Below, piece by piece: positions 7,490-9,733 of a stretch of 9,733 bases of DNA. Under the pieces are notes generated by a model. It saw only the letters and a list, made by a program, of their open reading frames with translations. It did not search any database and was not told the DNA's origin. The stretch is from an uncultured Odoribacter sp. (GTDB lineage: Bacteria; Bacteroidota; Bacteroidia; Bacteroidales; Marinifilaceae): positions 1 through 9,733 of the forward strand of contig CAJJNP010000131.1 in assembly GCA_905193145.1 (NCBI GenBank), read 5' to 3'. A program made the position numbers and the translations under genes. Within the stretch, counting starts at the first letter, position 1. Each line of letters begins with the position of its first letter.

Positions 7490-7639
7490 TTAGTCATAAT
7501 CAATCATGCAATCATCGTCACAATAAACATAGTGCTCATCACACATGCTACAATTGTGGTATACAACAGCGTCGTCGCCTTTTGAACAAGTGTTAGATGA
7601 CGAACTTACATAGCACCAACTATAATCTATTTTTTCCAT
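7490..7639 (-). CDS. Cys-rich 49-residue peptide, probable RiPP precursor
   Basis: A short gene next to the maturase: MEKIDYSWCYVSSSSNTCSK, then GDDAVVYHNCSMCDEHYVYC, then DDDCMIDYD and TAA. It has six Cys (9, 18, 30, 33, 40, 44), six Tyr (6, 10, 27, 37, 39, 48), one Trp (8), and 11 acidic against two Lys residues. There is no signal peptide, no GG or GA leader cleavage site and no Cys-free leader, since a Cys lies already at position 9. The stop is nine bases before the maturase ATG, and a full consensus promoter lies upstream (7686-7717). Small size, Cys/aromatic bias and tight linkage to a SPASM radical SAM enzyme point to a substrate peptide (inference). Cys pairs C30-x2-C33 and C40-x3-C44 could otherwise be metal ligands. 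Confidence 0.75.
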   Translation of the reverse strand: MEKIDYSWCYVSSSSNTCSKGDDAVVYHNCSMCDEHYVYCDDDCMIDYD

Positions 7640-7685
7640 AATTGTTAAATTGTAGGATTTAAAACTGTAAGATGTATTATCATGA

Positions 7686-7717
7686 CAAAATTAAACAATA
7701 TTTATCTTTCTTACAAA
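7686..7717 (-). promoter_or_regulatory. Full consensus promoter of the peptide/maturase operon
   Basis: Read on the minus strand: TTTG (7717-7714), a 20-base spacer, then TAATTTTG (7693-7686), an exact Bacteroides TTTG-N19-21-TAnnTTTG match. Transcription should begin near 7680, giving an A+T-rich leader of about 40 bases before the peptide ATG at 7639. Confidence 0.75.
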
Positions 7718-7755
7718 CTTGTGGATTAAAAGTTCCACCTCAAAGAGTCCATTTA

Positions 7756-7792
7756 TTCTCTTGATAAGAGAAAGCTAATTTCCTCAAGAGAA
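7756..7792. repeat. Overlapping inverted repeats upstream of the peptide operon promoter
   Basis: TTCTCTTGA (7756-7764) can pair with AAGAGAA (7766-7772; seven pairs, three-base loop) or with TCAAGAGAA (7784-7792; nine pairs). The block lies about 40 bases upstream of the -33 element, where an activator or repressor could bind. It could also be the site of two mutually exclusive hairpins. Confidence 0.45.
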
Positions 7793-7879
7793 ATGGCTAC
7801 ACAACATAGAAAAATATCATGAAATCGTATGCACTTTTATGAAATCAGATACTCCCCGTGTGAATATACTTTGCGCACA

Positions 7880-7895
7880 AAAAGGTCACCTGAAG
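7880..7895 (+). repeat. Right copy of AAAAGGTCACCTGAAG
   Basis: Identical over 16 bases to 5271-5286 and in the same orientation. A TTTGCG lies 11-17 bases upstream in both places. The second half of the tandem unit has diverged here (GTTCATC instead of GGTCACC). The two copies enclose the mobilization relic and the peptide/maturase operon, 2.6 kb in all. Confidence 0.6.
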
Positions 7896-7972
7896 TTCAT
7901 CAATAAAAGAAAAAGCACCTGTAATTTCTCGTAAATACTTGATTTTTTTTAACAAATAACAACCTAAGTTTA

Positions 7973-8000
7973 AACCAAGGACCTCCAGATTATGAGTCTG
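7973..8000 (-). other. tRNA-Met(CAU)-like fragment, possible attachment-site relic
   Basis: On the minus strand, 8000 to 7986 reads CAGACTCATAATCTG: a 4-bp anticodon stem with loop CTCATAA and anticodon CAT. GAGGTC (variable loop) and CTTGGTT (T-stem start and loop) follow, exactly as in a bacterial elongator tRNA-Met. Beyond 7973 the match decays (TAAACTTAGG where CAAGTCCAAG-like would be expected). No D-arm or acceptor 5' half is found to the right. It is not a functional tRNA. Integrases often use such tRNA segments as crossover cores, so this is probably an att relic. Confidence 0.5.
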
Positions 8001-8005
8001 TTTAA

Positions 8006-8170
8006 ATTTTGCCCGGTATTATTCTGAGAGGAAAATGTTACTATTTTGACAAGTACAGGCAGGAACTATTTTCCGAGCCAATGAGGGATGTCCAATACAG
8101 GGGGAATAACAATGTACGATATTACCCATTGTATATCAAACCATTAACCATTCGTTCAATAAACAAATGA
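8006..8170 (+). pseudogene. C-terminal remnant of an unrecognised protein
   Basis: The frame is open from 8006 to TGA at 8168-8170, with no start codon in a sensible place and a stop (8003-8005) just before. Its product looks protein-like rather than random: GIILRGKCYYFDKYRQELFS, then EPMRDVQYRGNNNVRYYPLY, then IKPLTIRSINK. It is rich in Tyr, Arg and Asn and without low complexity. The break coincides with the edge of the tRNA-like fragment, which suggests the 5' part was lost at a recombination junction. The family is not recognised. Confidence 0.4.
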
Positions 8171-8187
8171 ACCGATATTCTCAACCT

Positions 8188-8246
8188 GCAAGAATACGCT
8201 TTTAATGTTGTGTTAAACACGTATTCTTGTCGGCAGGAATACGCTT
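8188..8246. repeat. Symmetric 41-base hairpin plus third arm copy
   Basis: CAAGAATACG (8189-8198) and CGTATTCTTG (8220-8229) form a perfect 10-bp stem. After a 2x2 internal loop (CT/CA), TTTAA and TTAAA add five pairs around a seven-base loop, TGTTGTG (8206-8212). The left arm with its flank, GCAAGAATACGCTT (8188-8201), recurs as GCAGGAATACGCTT (8233-8246), 13 of 14 identical. No T-run follows on the plus side, so it is a poor intrinsic terminator. A recombination, transfer or protein-binding site is more likely. Confidence 0.6.
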
Positions 8247-8377
8247 CTTTACCAACAAGATATTAATGTTTTGCAAAAAAAGGAATGATATGCAAGAAAA
8301 CGGAATTAACAATGTTAAAATCAGACGTGCGATTTTCTCACTGTACGGTATGCGACAATCTATTTTTTTACGATTGC

Positions 8378-8902
8378 TTAATACAAAATAAATCCCATCA
8401 CCCCGGCCAGACAGATCATCAGAATCGGATGAACTTTATATCTCCAAGTAAGAATAAAAGCAGCAATGAATATTAAAATGCTCTTATAATCTATAAAGTT
8501 TTCTCCGTTCATCAGCAGCAAAGCGGCAGCTCCGATCAAAGCTACGGACATAGGCAACAGGCCTGACATTGCCGCATTAACATATTTATTATTCTTGAAT
8601 TTCACAAAGAAGTAAGAGATAAACAATACCATAAGAAATGAAGGCAGACAAACAGCAACCGTCGCAACAACAGCCCCCCAAACACTCCCAGTCACCGAAT
8701 AGCCAATATAAGTGGCACTATTTATCCCGATAGGCCCGGGAGTCATCTGTGAAATAGCGACAATATCCGTAAATTGCTGTAACGTCAGCCAATGATGCCG
8801 ATCTACAATCTCGAACTGAATCAACGAAAGCATGGCATATCCCCCGCCAAAACCAAACAATCCGATTTTCAAATAAACATAGATTAATTGCCAATAGATC
8901 AT
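8378..8902 (-). CDS. CHR-family (chromate transporter type) half-size membrane protein, second of pair
   Basis: 174 residues, the length of short-chain CHR proteins that work as two-subunit pairs. The N-terminus has the family motif FGFGGGYAM (16-24), followed by SQMTPGPIGINSA (51-63) and LPSF (86-89). There are about five to six hydrophobic membrane segments. CHR proteins export chromate in characterised cases, but in gut Bacteroidales the substrate is untested. Its ATG overlaps the stop of the upstream CHR gene (ATGA, 8899-8902), so translation is coupled and the products probably form a heterodimer. It ends at the border of the accessory block. Confidence 0.88.
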   Translation of the reverse strand: MIYWQLIYVYLKIGLFGFGGGYAMLSLIQFEIVDRHHWLTLQQFTDIVAISQMTPGPIGINSATYIGYSVTGSVWGAVVATVAVCLPSFLMVLFISYFFVKFKNNKYVNAAMSGLLPMSVALIGAAALLLMNGENFIDYKSILIFIAAFILTWRYKVHPILMICLAGVMGFILY

Positions 8903-9447
8903 ATATCTCCTCCTTTCAGTTTATCTTTTAGCCATAATGTATAAACCAATCCGCCGACAATACCCGCCAATACGATATATACCGGGGATACACCTGCTTT
9001 CCATATCAACAAAGTTCCTATGATCGGGGCTATCAATTCCATATAACCCATGCGAATAGCCTTAATGGCCGAAAGACAGGGCACCAAGATCAAAGCAACA
9101 ACAGCCGGCCGGATTCCATTAAATATCCTGATGACATAAGGGTTATCCTGGAACTGATTGAAGAACAAAGCTATTATCAGTATAATGGCAAACGAAGGCA
9201 AAATAGTGCCTAAAGCACAAACCAGACTACCCCAAAAGCCTTTCAGCCTGTAACCGACAAAAATAGAAATATTAACAGCAAAAACTCCGGGCAGAGACTG
9301 GGTAATAGCAAACATCTGCATAAAATCTTCCTTAGTCATCCACTGGCGTTTCACGATTTCACGCTCGATAAGCGGAATCATAGCATATCCTCCACCTATG
9401 GTAAACATTCCTATTTTTACGAAGTTGAGAAAAAGAGTCAGATACAT
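8899..9447 (-). CDS. CHR-family (chromate transporter type) half-size membrane protein, first of pair
   Basis: 182 residues with MFTIGGGYAM (14-23), TQSLPGVFAVN (49-59) and LPSF (83-86), the same layout as its downstream partner but clearly divergent in sequence, which fits an antiparallel two-gene CHR pair. Hydrophobic helices span most of the chain, and the tail LKDKLKGGDI is short and basic. The start at 9447 places the first helix right before the GGGYAM motif as in the family. A TAACTTTG box lies 32 bases upstream. Membrane anion export is inferred from the family; the actual substrate is unknown. Confidence 0.88.
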   Translation of the reverse strand: MYLTLFLNFVKIGMFTIGGGYAMIPLIEREIVKRQWMTKEDFMQMFAITQSLPGVFAVNISIFVGYRLKGFWGSLVCALGTILPSFAIILIIALFFNQFQDNPYVIRIFNGIRPAVVALILVPCLSAIKAIRMGYMELIAPIIGTLLIWKAGVSPVYIVLAGIVGGLVYTLWLKDKLKGGDI

Positions 9448-9478
9448 ATATTGCTGAATACATAAAAGATAATGGATA

Positions 9479-9508
9479 CAAAGTTAAGAAAAAACGGAGC
9501 AATCCAAA
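9479..9508 (-). promoter_or_regulatory. Putative promoter of the CHR pair
   Basis: On the minus strand: TTTG (9508-9505), an 18-base spacer, then TAACTTTG (9486-9479). This is one base short of the usual Bacteroides spacing. Transcription would start about 25 bases before the ATG at 9447. Confidence 0.55.
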
Positions 9509-9545
9509 AGCCCATGGAGCTTTTAAACCAAGCAGGAAGTAATTC

Positions 9546-9583
9546 CAATCGTAAATTACAAACCGCCTAATCGTAAATAAAAA
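9546..9583. repeat. Second AATCGTAAAT pair, shared with the ispE leader
   Basis: AATCGTAAAT starts at 9547 and 9569, the same 22-base period as at 4218/4240. CCTAATCGTAAATAAAAA (9566-9583) is exact over 18 bases. Here it lies about 40 bases upstream of the CHR promoter, in inverted orientation relative to that gene. Confidence 0.6.
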
Positions 9584-9649
9584 CGTATCATCAGACAAAA
9601 ACGGCTCAATGCATGCAACAGAAGCAAACCTGATATTATAAATGCCAAA

Positions 9650-9679
9650 ACGGTACCACGACTCCCGTCGTAGTACCGT
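9650..9679 (-). terminator. Hairpin terminator for a minus-strand gene beyond the window
   Basis: ACGGTAC and GTACCGT (7 bp), one C/A mismatch, then ACGAC and GTCGT (5 bp) around loop TCCC. On the minus strand the stem is followed by TTTTGGCATTTATAA, a short T-rich tract, so it fits the end of a transcript arriving from the right. The last bases of the window read ACA GGT AAG ATT GCA TAG on the minus strand (9733-9716). This could be the end of that gene (TGKIA-stop), but it is too short to call. Confidence 0.6.
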
Positions 9680-9733
9680 CACAACACAAACACAAAATAA
9701 AACACGACAAAACTACTATGCAATCTTACCTGT

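Larger units (their letters stand above)
7793..8377. other. Right side of the accessory block: relics only
   Basis: There is no intact gene of convincing quality between the peptide promoter and the CHR gene stop. The stretch holds the second AAAAGGTCACCTGAAG copy (7880-7895), a tRNA-Met-like fragment (7973-8000), a truncated plus-strand reading frame (8006-8170) and a large hairpin with an extra arm copy (8188-8246). Bases 8247-8377 show nothing clear apart from weak overlapping frames. Confidence 0.5.

Noticed and set aside
7973..8000. Functional tRNA-Met gene
   Set aside because: D-arm and acceptor stem are missing and the T-stem pairs poorly beyond the conserved segment.
8285..8476. Plus-strand frame starting after an A-rich AAGGA-like sequence, 63 codons, and an overlapping 33-codon frame from 8290
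   Set aside because: Its last 100 bases run antisense through the conserved C-terminus of the CHR gene, and the composition is not protein-like.
9359..9682. 107-codon minus-strand frame overlapping the CHR start
   Set aside because: It overlaps the first CHR gene in another frame and runs through the promoter and terminator-like hairpin.

Overview
The window looks like chromosomal DNA of a Bacteroides-type member of the Bacteroidales. Housekeeping proteins of that type (PheT, DnaB with an NPFGG..PLPF tail, IspE) are carried on A+T-rich DNA. Promoter-like sites fit the Bacteroides primary sigma pattern (TTTG, about 19-21 bases, TAnnTTTG), and strong Shine-Dalgarno sequences are mostly absent. 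Genus and function calls rest on recognising sequence by eye; no database search was possible.

Left part (1-5107), conserved core: pheT (minus strand, its C-terminal end cut off by the window edge), a 350-base spacer filled with degenerate AGTAGTTAAG-type repeats, dnaB (minus), a divergent promoter region with a perfect 16-bp palindrome just downstream of the likely dnaB -10/-7 element, and ispE (plus). Right part (8378-9733), also core-like: two translationally coupled half-size CHR (chromate transporter family) genes on the minus strand, a repeat motif shared with the ispE leader, and a rho-independent-type hairpin that probably ends a minus-strand gene starting beyond the window.

Middle part (about 5108-8377), accessory block: this stretch has lower G+C and carries remnants of mobile DNA. 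In order it holds a consensus promoter followed by a tandem AAGGTCACC repeat; a possible 41-residue membrane peptide; the C-terminal piece of a mobilization/relaxase-like protein broken by an in-frame TAG; a convergent radical SAM/SPASM peptide maturase gene; and, nine bases upstream of that gene, a 49-codon gene for a Cys- and Tyr-rich acidic peptide behind a textbook Bacteroides promoter. Beyond these lie a second copy of the AAAAGGTCACCTGAAG sequence, a 28-base stretch matching the anticodon-to-T-loop part of a tRNA-Met(CAU) on the minus strand, the C-terminal remnant of an unrecognised gene, and a symmetric 41-base hairpin with a third repeat of its arm.

The most interesting content is the two-gene peptide/radical SAM pair (6161-7639). 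It has the architecture of a ribosomally synthesised, post-translationally modified peptide (RiPP) system: a short Cys-rich precursor, then a SPASM-type maturase in one operon. The precursor has no recognisable GG leader, and no exporter or protease gene is visible nearby. The cassette sits among relics of an integrative mobilizable element, apparently inserted between ispE and the CHR genes.
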